Shown here: positions 26,249-36,167 of the stretch, one piece after another
How the letters are laid out: each line of letters begins with the position of its first letter
Numbering within the stretch: position 1 is the first letter of the stretch
Source: Clostridia bacterium
GTDB lineage: Bacteria > Bacillota > Clostridia > Oscillospirales > Acutalibacteraceae
NCBI GenBank assembly: GCA_017461235.1
Contig: JAFTYU010000029.1
Span: 1-49,510, forward strand
Direction: 5' to 3'
Length of the DNA: 49,510 nt
Position numbers and translations under genes: made by a program
The notes under the pieces: model-generated
Told to the model about the DNA's origin: nothing
Database searches by the model: none
What the model saw: the letters and a program-made list of their open reading frames with translations, nothing else

Positions 26249-26988
26249 AGGTTAAAGATGTTTATGATTTTCTCGATTTTATAGCACCGTTCAATACTGC
26301 GGCGCAGTGGGATAACTGCGGACTTTCAGTGGGCTCTTTTGACAGTGATGTATCAAAGATACTTGTAGCCCTTGACGTTACGGACGAAGTAATTGATGAA
26401 GCACTTAAAATCGGCGCAGAACTTGTTGTAACACACCATCCTTTGATTTTTACGCCTGTTTCACAGGTTGAAAGCAAAAGTCTTTTATATAAAGCCGTAA
26501 AATCAGGTGTTAATTTTATTTCATCACACACCTGCCTTGATAGCGCAATCGGCGGTGTCAACGATTGTCTTGCTGATAAAGCGGGTATTAAGAATATTTG
26601 CACAACATCTGTTGACACTTGTCTTAAGGTGGGTGACATTGAGCCATGCACACCTTCCGTGTATGCACATAAGCTGAAGGAGGCCTTAGGCGGTAAAATT
26701 GCTTTTACTGATAACGGTAAAACAATAAGCAAAATTGCATTTTGTTCAGGCGGTGGCGGTGATTTTATAAACGCCGTTGCTGATTTAGGGGTTGATGCTT
26801 TCCTGACAGGTGAGGCAAAGCATCACGAGTATCTTGAAGCAAAACGTTCGGGCATAGCTCTTTTTGCTGCAGGGCACTATGAAACGGAAGTTGTGGTTTG
26901 TGAGTTCTTGAAAAAAAGTCTTGAGCTGCAGTTTGAGAATACAGAAGTAGTTGCATTTGAAGGTAAAGCACCTGTAAATTATATTTGA
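26245..26988 (+). CDS. Nif3-like dinuclear metal centre protein
   Basis: A 247-residue Nif3/YqfO-type protein, in the short form without the central insertion. Metal ligands lie in THHPLIF, SSHTCLDSAIGG and GHYETE, with QWDNCGLSVG near the N-terminus and TGEAKHHEYLEA before the last ligand. The start is ATG 26245 (ATGA overlap with the YgjV-like gene), with GGTGAAAG upstream. Homologues are often described as GTP cyclohydrolase-like or of unknown function. Gene order trmK-nif3 is conserved in Firmicutes. Confidence 0.92.
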   Translation: MKVKDVYDFLDFIAPFNTAAQWDNCGLSVGSFDSDVSKILVALDVTDEVIDEALKIGAELVVTHHPLIFTPVSQVESKSLLYKAVKSGVNFISSHTCLDSAIGGVNDCLADKAGIKNICTTSVDTCLKVGDIEPCTPSVYAHKLKEALGGKIAFTDNGKTISKIAFCSGGGGDFINAVADLGVDAFLTGEAKHHEYLEAKRSGIALFAAGHYETEVVVCEFLKKSLELQFENTEVVAFEGKAPVNYI

Positions 26989-26998
26989 GTGAGTTAAT

Positions 26999-28735
26999 AT
27001 GGCATTAGACGGAATGTATTTGAGTTTTCTCGTTTCGTCGGTAAACGAATTACTGACAGGCGCGAAGGTTGATAAAATTCACCAACCCTCAAAAAATGAG
27101 ATGGTGTTCATAATGCGGACAAAGGGCGGTATGCCTAAGCTGTATTTTTCAGCGGATGCAAACAGTCCACGTTTTGCCGTGGTTGATAAAACACCTGAAA
27201 ATCCACAGAATCCACCTATGCTTTGTATGCTTTTCAGAAAACGCCTTGTGGGAGCTACACTACTCGGTGTGGAGCAGTACGGTCTTGACAGAATAGCATT
27301 TTTCAATTTTGATGCAACCAACGAAATAGGCGATAGGGTAAAATTGACTCTTGCGGTGGAAATAATGGCGCAACACAGCAACGTTATACTTTTTGACGGT
27401 GATAACCGTATTGTGGATGCTTTAAGACGTGTTGATAGTGAAAAATCATCTTATAGACTTGTTTTGCCCGGTGCACAGTATAAATTACCTCCGGCACAGG
27501 AAAAACTCGATTTGAGAAATGTTGAACCTTCTGAAGTCTGTGATGCGGTTTTACGACATGTGAACGTTAAATTGGCATCTGCAATATTGAAAACCCTGCA
27601 GGGCGTTTCACCGGTGCTTTCAAGGGAGTTGGCGTTCAGAGTCTGTGGGGATGATAAAGGTGTAGGCGAGCTCTCCGGAACAGAAAAAATGAATCTGTTG
27701 TGCGAGCTGAGTGCCTTGAAAACAGTTCTTGTAAACGGAAGAACTCAACCTACAATGGTTCTTGATGAGTCGGAAAAGCCTATGGAATTTTCCTTCATAC
27801 CCATTACCCAGTACGGCGCTGGGTTCAAAACGATAGAAAAAGAAAATGTTTTCAGTCTGCTTGAAGGCTTTTATTCCGAACGTGACCGCCTTCTTAGAAC
27901 GCGTTCCAAAGGCGCAGAGTTATTTAAAACTCTTGAAAACTTAATTGAAAGAACTGCACGAAAACTCAATAATCAACAAGATGATTTAAAGAAATGTGCA
28001 GACAGAGAAAATATACGTATCAATGCAGAGCTTGTGACTGCCGCGCAGTACAGACTTCAAAAAGGCACAAACGTTTATGAGGTCGAAAATTATTATGATA
28101 ACAATAATATTGTAAAGATTTCCGTTGACCCTGCACTTTCTCCGTCGCAGAATGCACAGAGATTATATAAAGAATACCGCAAAGCCTGTACCGCAGAAAA
28201 TATGCTGATAAAACTAATTGAAGACGGGGAGCAGGACCTTGCGTATCTTGAAAGTGTCCGTGACCTGCTCCAAAGGTCAACACTTGAAAGAGAGTTCGGC
28301 GAAATAAAAGATGAACTCATTTCACAAGGTTTTATCAAACCGGGAAAAAACGGTAAAAAACAAATGAAAAAACAGGCACTCGCACCCCTTGAATTTAAAA
28401 CGAGTCAGGGACTTACTGTACTTGTGGGCAGAAATAATATACAGAACGATAAGCTTACATTTAAAACAGGGCGTAAGGGTGATATATGGCTTCACGCACA
28501 GAAATGCCCCGGGTCACACGTTCTGCTTCTTGCGGATAACGGTGAAGTGCCTGATGATGCAATAGTAGAAGCCGCTGAAATTGCCGCATATTACAGTTCG
28601 GCAAAAGACAGTACAATCGTAACGGTGGATTACACCGACGTTAAGAATATTAAAAAACCTAACGGCGCAAAGCCCGGTTTTGTGGTTTATTACACTTACT
28701 ATTCCGTTAACGTAAAACCTAAAAACAAAGAGTAG
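26999..28735 (+). CDS. rqcH: NFACT family protein, RqcH
   Basis: A 578-residue Rqc2/FbpA homologue that recruits Ala-tRNA to stalled 50S ribosomes to add C-terminal alanine tails. The NFACT-N domain (~1-200) carries VDALRRVDSEKSSYR with the conserved D and R residues; a coiled-coil middle (~290-430) and the NFACT-R domain (~455-575, GRKGDIWLHAQKCPGSHVLL) follow. It starts 10 bp after the Nif3-like gene, with GAGTGAG upstream. A typical terminator follows. Fibronectin binding reported for homologues is a secondary property. Confidence 0.95.
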   Translation: MALDGMYLSFLVSSVNELLTGAKVDKIHQPSKNEMVFIMRTKGGMPKLYFSADANSPRFAVVDKTPENPQNPPMLCMLFRKRLVGATLLGVEQYGLDRIAFFNFDATNEIGDRVKLTLAVEIMAQHSNVILFDGDNRIVDALRRVDSEKSSYRLVLPGAQYKLPPAQEKLDLRNVEPSEVCDAVLRHVNVKLASAILKTLQGVSPVLSRELAFRVCGDDKGVGELSGTEKMNLLCELSALKTVLVNGRTQPTMVLDESEKPMEFSFIPITQYGAGFKTIEKENVFSLLEGFYSERDRLLRTRSKGAELFKTLENLIERTARKLNNQQDDLKKCADRENIRINAELVTAAQYRLQKGTNVYEVENYYDNNNIVKISVDPALSPSQNAQRLYKEYRKACTAENMLIKLIEDGEQDLAYLESVRDLLQRSTLEREFGEIKDELISQGFIKPGKNGKKQMKKQALAPLEFKTSQGLTVLVGRNNIQNDKLTFKTGRKGDIWLHAQKCPGSHVLLLADNGEVPDDAIVEAAEIAAYYSSAKDSTIVTVDYTDVKNIKKPNGAKPGFVVYYTYYSVNVKPKNKE

Positions 28736-28744
28736 TGTTGTTTT

Positions 28745-28774
28745 AAGAGTCGCCGATTAAGGCGACTCTTTTTG
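28745..28774 (+). terminator. rqcH operon terminator
   Basis: A perfect 10-bp stem (28745-28754 with 28761-28770) with six-base loop and a T-run. Confidence 0.9.
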
Positions 28775-28907
28775 CTATTTTATTCGGCGATAAAAACAAA
28801 CAACAAGCCTTCTTTTTGTGAAATGCTACAAAGATGAAGATCTGGTGAGATTTTTAATATTTTCGTTCGTTTAATAAGTGAAAAGATATTTTAAAGGAGG
28901 TTGTATT

Positions 28908-29765
28908 ATGACAACAAAATCCAAATTAAAGAGAATATTAGCCTTTGTTATTGCTGTGATGACATTGATTGTATCTGTGTCGGCAGTAAATGCTGTGCCG
29001 GAACAGGAGAAAAACGCTGTTGAGCAAAAACAGACGGACATTCAGGTGAACACACCTTCGAATACTATTACTACATATTTCCACGAGGAAACAGGTACTT
29101 TTATTGTAAAAGGTACGGGTGTTGTAAATGGTTTGTATCCCATAGATTGGGATGCTGTGTGGCCTTGGGTGACATCAGCTGTGAATAACACCACAATAAA
29201 ACACGTTGTTATCGGCGAAGGTATAACGAATATCACAAACAGCTTTAACGGGTTAGAGAATCTTGTGAGTGTCGCCATTCCCGAAGGTGTTACAAATATT
29301 TCAAACAGTTTTATGGAATGTACAAGTCTTACAAGTGTTGATTTCCCTGAATCGCTCAAGGAAATTGCTTACTTTTCTTTTGCATCGTGTACCAGCCTTA
29401 AAAATATTACTTTCAAAAACAAGGTCAGAATTTTTGGCGATAGAATAGGTGCACCGTTTTATGGTTGCTCCGCACTGGCGGAATTAAATTTACCCGGTGG
29501 ATCATCCTTGCAGAACGCCTTTTCTGATTGCAGCTCTTTGAAAAACGTATATATCGGCAAAGAGGGTGCCACTATCTATCCACCTGATGAACCAATGGAT
29601 ATTGAAGACAACTGCCTGTATTGCTTTGACGATTGTCATCCTGACCTTAAGCTTCACTACGTTGAAGGTACGTTGGAGTGTTATGATTTCGTGATCTTGT
29701 GGGATGAGGTAATTGTTGAAAATATGCCTGAAAAATCACCCTTACTGTTGAAAAGAATGGCATGA
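28908..29765 (+). CDS. secreted LRR protein, N-terminal part of a frameshifted LRR-FN3 gene
   Basis: A 285-residue frame starting at ATG 28908, seven bases after AAAGGAGG. A signal peptide (KRILAFVIAVMTLIVSVSAVNA) is followed by a BspA-type region: a beta stretch with FIVKGTG, then about five LRR_5 repeats (SVAIPEGVTNISNSFMECTS). The last ~11 codons after the PEK at ~29727 are out of frame. If the A5 run at 29731-29735 had six A, the frame would continue PEKITLTVEKNGMNVNWDG into the FN3 frame below. The gene is therefore one LRR-FN3 protein of about 530 residues split by a one-base deletion, or a sequencing error. Confidence 0.85.
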   Translation: MTTKSKLKRILAFVIAVMTLIVSVSAVNAVPEQEKNAVEQKQTDIQVNTPSNTITTYFHEETGTFIVKGTGVVNGLYPIDWDAVWPWVTSAVNNTTIKHVVIGEGITNITNSFNGLENLVSVAIPEGVTNISNSFMECTSLTSVDFPESLKEIAYFSFASCTSLKNITFKNKVRIFGDRIGAPFYGCSALAELNLPGGSSLQNAFSDCSSLKNVYIGKEGATIYPPDEPMDIEDNCLYCFDDCHPDLKLHYVEGTLECYDFVILWDEVIVENMPEKSPLLLKRMA

Positions 29766-30499
29766 ACGTAAACTGGGACGGTAAAACAGCTGCAGGAGTG
29801 TACCATATTTATCGCAAAGCCAAAGGTGATAAGAAGTGGACTAAAATTGCCGATACAGAACTGACTTACTATGTTGATGGCACGGTTGAAAGCGGTATCG
29901 AGTATGCATATCTTATTAAGGTGGATGAAGATACAGATACTTTAACATCATCATATACAAGGTTTATGGGGGCTCCCGTTATTAAATCTGCTACACAGAC
30001 CACAACGGGTATAAATATCACATGGGATAAGGTTGGTGGCGCAACTAAGTACAGAATTTACCGCAAGACAGGGTATAACGGAAAATGGACTAAACTTGCC
30101 GACGTTACAGGTACAACCTACAAGGACAATAAAGCAAGCAGTAATGTGCGTTATTATTACACCGTAAGGGCTTTCGGTAAAACGGGTTATAGCGATTGTG
30201 ACAAATCACACCCCTATGCAATCTATCTTAAAACGCCTAAAATAACTTCTGTTAAAAAAGTAAGCAATGGTGTTAGTATCGATTGGGAAAAAGTAGGTTG
30301 TAGTGGTTACTATGTTTACAGAAAAGAAGCCGGTGGTAAATGGATAGTGATAAGCAGACCGGCGTCAAGTACCACAAATTATGTGGATAAATCCGCTAAA
30401 AAGGGCGTTCAGTATTATTACACCGTAAGATCATATGCGTGGGATATGAGCGAGTGTATAAAGAGCGAATACAAGTCCGCCGTGAAATTCAAGTATTAA
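29762..30499 (+). CDS. FN3-repeat protein, C-terminal part of the frameshifted LRR-FN3 gene
   Basis: A 245-residue frame with three fibronectin type III modules, each with a GVYHIYRKA- or YRIYRKTG-like strand, KWTKIADV and a YYYTVR strand near the end. It has no signal peptide and no good ribosome binding site, and the first FN3 strand (KITLTVEKNGMNVNW) begins upstream of its ATG. This shows it is the continuation of the preceding frame. The domain order matches the intact gene at 30545. No sortase motif is visible. Confidence 0.85.
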   Translation: MNVNWDGKTAAGVYHIYRKAKGDKKWTKIADTELTYYVDGTVESGIEYAYLIKVDEDTDTLTSSYTRFMGAPVIKSATQTTTGINITWDKVGGATKYRIYRKTGYNGKWTKLADVTGTTYKDNKASSNVRYYYTVRAFGKTGYSDCDKSHPYAIYLKTPKITSVKKVSNGVSIDWEKVGCSGYYVYRKEAGGKWIVISRPASSTTNYVDKSAKKGVQYYYTVRSYAWDMSECIKSEYKSAVKFKY

Positions 30500-30544
30500 A
30501 AAATGAAACGTAGAAAAGAAATATTGTTATTGGAGGGGCGTGTA

Positions 30545-33500
30545 ATGAAAAGAATTATAAAGAGTAGTTTATCAATCGTTCTCGTTCTGACCATAGTGTT
30601 GAGTTCTTCAATAGCAGGGCTCGGGAAACTTGATTTCAGTGGACTGTTTGCGGTTAAAGCTAAGGCAGCGGATAGCGGAGTTTGTGGCGAAAATGCCGTG
30701 TGGACATTTTCCGGTGATACCATGACCATAAGCGGTACAGGTGTAATTACCCATGATCCCGATATGCAGAAACGGTTATACTATGATACTAAAACTATCG
30801 TTATAGAAGAGGGTATAACCGGTATAGGTGATTATGCTTTTGGTAAAAATTGGAATTTAAATTCTGTATTAATTCCCGCAACTGTTACAACAGTGGGCTT
30901 AAATGCTTTCATTGAGTCCAAAAATCTTAAAGAGATTCATATAACTGATTTGGCGGCATGGTGTAACATTGATTTCAAAAACGAAAAAGCCAATCCTTTG
31001 ATAAGAGCAGACAATTTGTATCTTAACGGAGAGTTGGTTGAAGGTAGGGTTATAATTCCTGCGGGCGCTTTCAGAATAGCTTCATATGCTCTGAATTGCC
31101 CCAATATAACGTCCGTTGTTATTCCTTACGGCGTGACGGAAATCTGCGATTTTGCTTTTGCACATAGCGAAAACCTTGTTTCTGTTACTATACCCGATAG
31201 TGTTGTAACCATAGGAAATTCGGCATTTTATTACTGTAAAAAGCTTTCGGAAATTACTATTCCTGACAGCGTTACAACTATTGGTAAGTCTGTTTTTTGT
31301 AACTGCTACGCTCTGAAAAGTGTTACGCTTTCAAAAAATATTACTGTCATTGCCGAAGACACTTTCAGTAATTGCGGTAGTCTTGAAACAATCACGATTC
31401 CCGATAGTGTAAAAAGCATAGACGAGTTTGCTTTTTCGTATTGCACAAGTCTTACGAATATTAATTTCTGTGAAGGTTTGGATAGCATAGGTTCTTGTGC
31501 TTTTTATAATTGCATAAGTCTTACATCCGTTGTATTACCTGATGGAATGAAAAGTATTGGTAGTTCTGCATTTGAAAGCTGCCGAAATCTTAATTCAATC
31601 ACCATTCCGTATAGTGTAACATACATTGGAGTGTCAAGCTTTTATGGAAGTAAATATTATTTTGACATAAGTAACTGGGAACAAGGGTTTCTTTATATAG
31701 ACAATCATCTTGTTAGGGTAAATAGTGAGAATACAGGTGATTGTGAAATAAGAGATGGTACAAAAACAATTGCAGGAGATGCATTCTCTTACTGCAGAAA
31801 AATTACCTCAATCAAAATCCCTGATAGCGTGGTCAGTATAGGAGACGGTGCTTTCGAATATTGTGAAAGTATAGAGACAATTACGCTTCCTGACAGTGTA
31901 ACATATCTTGGCAGATCAGCTTTTAAAGATTGTGTTAATTTAAGCTCTGTAGAATTATCCGACAGTGTAACTAGTATCGGATCTTATGCATTCAGCAATT
32001 GTACGAGTCTTGAAACAGTTACTATTCCTGACAGTGTAACAAGTATAAGCTCATATGCATTCAAAGGATGCACAAGTCTTGTATCTGTCACGTTGCCGGA
32101 CACTCTTACTGATATTGACAAATATGTTTTTGAAGACAGTCTTTACTATGACAATGGTGATAATTGGGAAAATGATGTTCTTTACATCGGTAATCATCTT
32201 ATAGAAGCAAAAACCTCCTTGTACGGTCAATATGATATAAGGGATGGTACAATATCAATTGCGGCATCTGCTTTTGATAATTGTGCTGAGTTGATTTCTG
32301 TTAAAATCCCTGATAGCGTAACCAATATAGGTGAAACTGCTTTTCTGGATTGCATCAAGCTTAAATCGATAACAATTCCCGGCAACGTATCGACCATAGG
32401 TAAGTATGCTTTTGCGGATTGCGTTGACCTTGTATCGGTTACGGTATCGGATGGTGTAATGAGTATTGGTGAAAGTGCTTTCAAAAATTGTGATTTGCTA
32501 TACTCAATTACAATACCTGATAGCGTAACAACCATTGAAGATTTTGCTTTGGGTTATGATAACGGTACGGTTCAAATTAAGGATTTTGTCGTTTGCGGAA
32601 AACCGGGCACTATTGCAGAAACTTATGCAAATGAAAACGGTTTTACTTTCGTTGATTCGGCGCATACCCATATATCAACCGATTGGAAAACAATTAAGGA
32701 ATCTACGGTAGATATCGATGGCGTGAAAATAAAGGAGTGTACTGTTTGTAAAACTGCACTTGAAACAGAGATTATTCCGCAACTTACACCCGCGGCACCG
32801 ATGGTGAGTGTTAGGACTTCTACTCGTAGTATTTCATTACGATGGAAAAAGGTTTCAGGTGCGGATGAGTATATTGTATATCGTCGAGAATACGAACCAG
32901 AAGCCAAAAAATGGAGCGGTTGGACGAGACTTGAAGATGGTTTGACAGAATCAGGCGATTATGATGATGTTTACTATTATGATAAAAATTACGATATTAA
33001 TCATTATGATGATTACAGTGCAAAATCAGGTACGTATTATATCTATACGGTAAGGGCAGCTAACGAAGTAGGGTGCGGTCCATATACATCAACCGAAAAA
33101 CTTTATTTCCTTGAAGCACCTAAGATAACCTCCCTTGAACATGATTGTAACAATATAACCATAAAATGGAAAAAGGTTGACGGAACAAAAGCGTATATCG
33201 TGTATCGTGCGAACATGCATAACTATGGTAACGGATGGCAAAAAATCGATACTACCAAAGGCACGTCGTACGTTGATAAAAGTGCTAAGGTTGGAGAGCA
33301 CTATAAATATACGGTAAGGTCATATAATGGTTCATACATATCGTGGTTTTATGATTATAACGAGATAACAATGCTTACTTCACCGAAGCTTAAGAGCGTT
33401 TCATGTTCTAAGGATGGTGCAACGGTTAAGTGGGATAAGGTGAAGGGCGCAGATAGTTATTATGTGTATCGCAGAGAGTATGATGCTAAGGCTAAAAAGT

Positions 33501-33937
33501 GGAGCGGTTGGACTCGAATTGGTGATATTTATAATACATCATATGTAGATAAAACTGCAAAATCAGGTACATATTATATCTACACCATAAAAGCAAAGGC
33601 GGGGGCGTGGAATCATAGTGATTACAGCTCATACGACAAAACCGGTCTCAAACTTTATTTCCTTGCCACACCGTCACTTAAGAGTGCTACAAGTACGAAA
33701 TCGGGCGTGAAGCTTCAATGGAACAAAATAAGCGGTGCCACCGGCTACATTGTATATCGCAAAACGGGTAATGGCAGTTGGACTAAAATTGCAACAGTCA
33801 AGGGTAGCGGAAAAACTGTCTATCTTGACAAAAGCGCCAAGAAGGGGATAACCTACACCTATACCGTAAGAGCTTATTACGGTTCATCAAAAAGCAGTTA
33901 CAATGCAAAAGGGTTATCAATAAAAGACAAATATTAA
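30545..33937 (+). CDS. large secreted LRR-FN3 surface protein
   Basis: A 1130-residue protein. Start ATG 30545, seven bases after GGAGGGG. Signal peptide ~1-40, then a BspA-type opening (CGENAVWTFSGDTMTISGTG), roughly 25 LRR_5 repeats of ~23 residues with the core IPDSVTSIGSYAFSNCTSL, two of them followed by NWE-containing insertions, a HTH-WKTIKESTVDIDG / CTVCKT spacer (~725-765), and four FN3 modules (~770-1130). There is no LPXTG anchor, SLH domain or membrane tail, so how it is retained is unclear. Host or microbe surface binding is the usual suggestion for such proteins. It lies 45 bp after the frameshifted paralogue. Confidence 0.88.
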   Translation: MKRIIKSSLSIVLVLTIVLSSSIAGLGKLDFSGLFAVKAKAADSGVCGENAVWTFSGDTMTISGTGVITHDPDMQKRLYYDTKTIVIEEGITGIGDYAFGKNWNLNSVLIPATVTTVGLNAFIESKNLKEIHITDLAAWCNIDFKNEKANPLIRADNLYLNGELVEGRVIIPAGAFRIASYALNCPNITSVVIPYGVTEICDFAFAHSENLVSVTIPDSVVTIGNSAFYYCKKLSEITIPDSVTTIGKSVFCNCYALKSVTLSKNITVIAEDTFSNCGSLETITIPDSVKSIDEFAFSYCTSLTNINFCEGLDSIGSCAFYNCISLTSVVLPDGMKSIGSSAFESCRNLNSITIPYSVTYIGVSSFYGSKYYFDISNWEQGFLYIDNHLVRVNSENTGDCEIRDGTKTIAGDAFSYCRKITSIKIPDSVVSIGDGAFEYCESIETITLPDSVTYLGRSAFKDCVNLSSVELSDSVTSIGSYAFSNCTSLETVTIPDSVTSISSYAFKGCTSLVSVTLPDTLTDIDKYVFEDSLYYDNGDNWENDVLYIGNHLIEAKTSLYGQYDIRDGTISIAASAFDNCAELISVKIPDSVTNIGETAFLDCIKLKSITIPGNVSTIGKYAFADCVDLVSVTVSDGVMSIGESAFKNCDLLYSITIPDSVTTIEDFALGYDNGTVQIKDFVVCGKPGTIAETYANENGFTFVDSAHTHISTDWKTIKESTVDIDGVKIKECTVCKTALETEIIPQLTPAAPMVSVRTSTRSISLRWKKVSGADEYIVYRREYEPEAKKWSGWTRLEDGLTESGDYDDVYYYDKNYDINHYDDYSAKSGTYYIYTVRAANEVGCGPYTSTEKLYFLEAPKITSLEHDCNNITIKWKKVDGTKAYIVYRANMHNYGNGWQKIDTTKGTSYVDKSAKVGEHYKYTVRSYNGSYISWFYDYNEITMLTSPKLKSVSCSKDGATVKWDKVKGADSYYVYRREYDAKAKKWSGWTRIGDIYNTSYVDKTAKSGTYYIYTIKAKAGAWNHSDYSSYDKTGLKLYFLATPSLKSATSTKSGVKLQWNKISGATGYIVYRKTGNGSWTKIATVKGSGKTVYLDKSAKKGITYTYTVRAYYGSSKSSYNAKGLSIKDKY

Positions 33938-33942
33938 AAATA

Positions 33943-33982
33943 AAAAAATGTTCAACCACATTTTTGTGGTTGAACATTTTTT
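33943..33982. terminator. bidirectional terminator
   Basis: A perfect 18-bp stem (33943-33960 with 33965-33982) with loop TTTT, A-rich on the left and T-rich on the right, between the LRR-FN3 gene and the convergent GH36 gene. Confidence 0.92.
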
Positions 33983-33983
33983 G

Positions 33984-36164
33984 TTAGTTTTCTGCTATTA
34001 AATGCACTCTGAACGACACACCGTCACCATGTGGTCTGTGGGTAAGGTTAAGTCCTGCATTCATAAGGTATGCACCGCTGTAAACCTCGCCTGTTTCTTC
34101 GATTTCATAGCGTTTTTCCGGGTCTAGACCTTTGAGCCTTAACATAAAGAACTCGTCATAAAGGCGCTTGATTTCAACAACCGTTACGAGAGCTTCGTTT
34201 TTGTCTTCTGAAACGAACTCCCAAGCAACGTGGAATTCATTTTCAAAAGGTGTTATAAGCCTGTAAAGGTCACCGTAGTGTATAACATCGTAATATTTGT
34301 GGTAAAGAGCAATCTGGTCTTTGATTTCCGCAATTTCTTCGGGGGTCAGCTTGTCGGGATCAAGCTCGTAGCCGAATGAACCCCACAGGGCAACATTCAT
34401 TTTTGTTTCGTACCCTGTTCGTCTGTTTGCGGAAACGTGGGCACCCATAGTTGAAGCAGGATAGCACATAGATGTACCAAACTGTATTGTAAGTCTTTCA
34501 ATGGGGTCTGTGTTGTCGCTGGTCCATATCTGCGGTGAATAATAAAGCATACCGGGGTCAAAACGTCCGCCGCCACCGGAACAGTTTTCAAGAAGAATGT
34601 GGGGGAAGTCAGTTGTGAGTCTGTCCATAATCTCGTACGTGCCGAGAACGAAACGGTGGAAAACTTCACCTTGCTTTTCAGGCGGGAGCTCAGCACAGGA
34701 AACTTCAGTAAGATTTCTGTTGAAATCCCATTTAACGTAATCAATATTGTTGTTGGAAAGTATATCGTACATCATTGAGTAAATGTGGTCTCGCACTTCC
34801 TTGCGTGAGTAGTCAATAACATACTGTGTACGGGCGATAGATTTATCTCTGCCCTCGGTGTGTAAGCACCAGTCGGGGTGAGCTCTGTATATGTCTGAGT
34901 CGGGTGAAATCATTTCCGGCTCGAACCAGATACCGAACTTAAGACCGCAGTCGTTTACTTCTTTTATAAGTCCGGATAAACCTTTTTGTAACTTGTATTC
35001 AGCAACGTACCAGTCACCTAAAGAGCTGTTATCATGGTCACGCTTGCCGAACCAACCATCGTCCATAACGAGCATTTCAAGACCAATATCTTTAGCGTGC
35101 TTTGCAAAGGAAACAAGCTTGTCGTGGTCAAAGTTCATACCTGTTCCTTCCCAGTTGTTTATAAGAAGGGGACGTTTTGCCTTTTTCCATTTTCCGCGAA
35201 CAAGGTTATTTGCGTAAAGTCTGTGGAAAGTACGGCTCATTTCACCTAACCCTTCGTTAGTGTAGACCATAACTGCTTCGGGTGAATAGAATTCTTCACC
35301 GGGAGCAAGGTGCCAGCTGAATCCTTCGGGGTTGATACCCATAACGAGCCTTGATGAACAGAACGCATCTACTTCAACGTCAATTGAAAAGTTACTGCTG
35401 TAAACAAGATTAAAGCCGTAACACTCGCCGTAATCTTCATTTGTACCTTTTTTTACGAGTGCCGTGAAGGGGTTGTGGTTGTGGCTTGAAGAGCCACGTT
35501 TACTTTTAATTGACTGTATTCCGCGGTGAAGGGGATATCTGTCAAGACTTCTTTCTTTAACCCATCTGCCGTAAAGGTCAAGCATATCGTAATCGTTACC
35601 GGGCAAATCAACACAGAGTGAGTGAACGGTATCAATATAAAAAGGCTTGTCTGATGCGTTTTCAACCTTAACGCGTCTGGTGATAGCGCCGTAATCCTTG
35701 AAAACCGTATAGATAAGTGTAACTTTTGCTCCTGTAACCTTATCTTCGGTAACAACTTCAAGAGTGTCGGCTTCGCTTTCATCGTTAAGGTATAAAGACG
35801 GCATACCCGGAATGGGCTTTTTACCGCTGTATATTTCGTGACTGACGTATCTTAAATCTGTAACCTTGTTGCCATCGCTGTTTTTAACGGCAAAAGCAGA
35901 CAAACGGAAATCACCTGCACCGAAGGTGGAATATTCAAGGGGCGTAACGTCGGGGGAAAAATTGAAAACTCTCGCAGATGGACTATCGGGGCAGAATGAT
36001 GCGAACCCGGGTCTTATGCGCAGCTGTTCAACGTCGGTGTCGGGGATAGGCGCACCGTAATAATAATGAACGAGATAATTGCCTTCAAAAACACCGAAAA
36101 TGTAAGTGGATGTTTTTGAGTCAAGCTTGAAGGTTTTTGTGTTTTCGATATATTGGATTGACAT
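33984..36164 (-). CDS. GH36 alpha-galactosidase
   Basis: A 726-residue enzyme of typical length for bacterial GH36 (AgaA/RafA type), removing alpha-1,6-galactose from raffinose-family sugars or galactomannan fragments. The nucleophile is D480 in VKWDFNRNLTE and the acid/base D550 in WTSDNTDPIERL; NCSGGGGRFDPGM lies between them. No signal peptide, so it is cytoplasmic. It starts three bases after the aldo/keto reductase gene and shares its promoter at 37328. Confidence 0.96.
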   Translation of the reverse strand: MSIQYIENTKTFKLDSKTSTYIFGVFEGNYLVHYYYGAPIPDTDVEQLRIRPGFASFCPDSPSARVFNFSPDVTPLEYSTFGAGDFRLSAFAVKNSDGNKVTDLRYVSHEIYSGKKPIPGMPSLYLNDESEADTLEVVTEDKVTGAKVTLIYTVFKDYGAITRRVKVENASDKPFYIDTVHSLCVDLPGNDYDMLDLYGRWVKERSLDRYPLHRGIQSIKSKRGSSSHNHNPFTALVKKGTNEDYGECYGFNLVYSSNFSIDVEVDAFCSSRLVMGINPEGFSWHLAPGEEFYSPEAVMVYTNEGLGEMSRTFHRLYANNLVRGKWKKAKRPLLINNWEGTGMNFDHDKLVSFAKHAKDIGLEMLVMDDGWFGKRDHDNSSLGDWYVAEYKLQKGLSGLIKEVNDCGLKFGIWFEPEMISPDSDIYRAHPDWCLHTEGRDKSIARTQYVIDYSRKEVRDHIYSMMYDILSNNNIDYVKWDFNRNLTEVSCAELPPEKQGEVFHRFVLGTYEIMDRLTTDFPHILLENCSGGGGRFDPGMLYYSPQIWTSDNTDPIERLTIQFGTSMCYPASTMGAHVSANRRTGYETKMNVALWGSFGYELDPDKLTPEEIAEIKDQIALYHKYYDVIHYGDLYRLITPFENEFHVAWEFVSEDKNEALVTVVEIKRLYDEFFMLRLKGLDPEKRYEIEETGEVYSGAYLMNAGLNLTHRPHGDGVSFRVHLIAEN

Positions 36165-36167
36165 ATT

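Noticed and set aside
29725-29740. Programmed ribosomal frameshift in the LRR-FN3 gene
   Set aside because: The run has only five A, and no slippery heptamer with a downstream structure is evident; a lost A explains the data better.
30800-32600. CRISPR-like or satellite repeat array
   Set aside because: The periodicity of about 69 bases is coding and reflects 23-residue LRR_5 units, not spaced DNA repeats.
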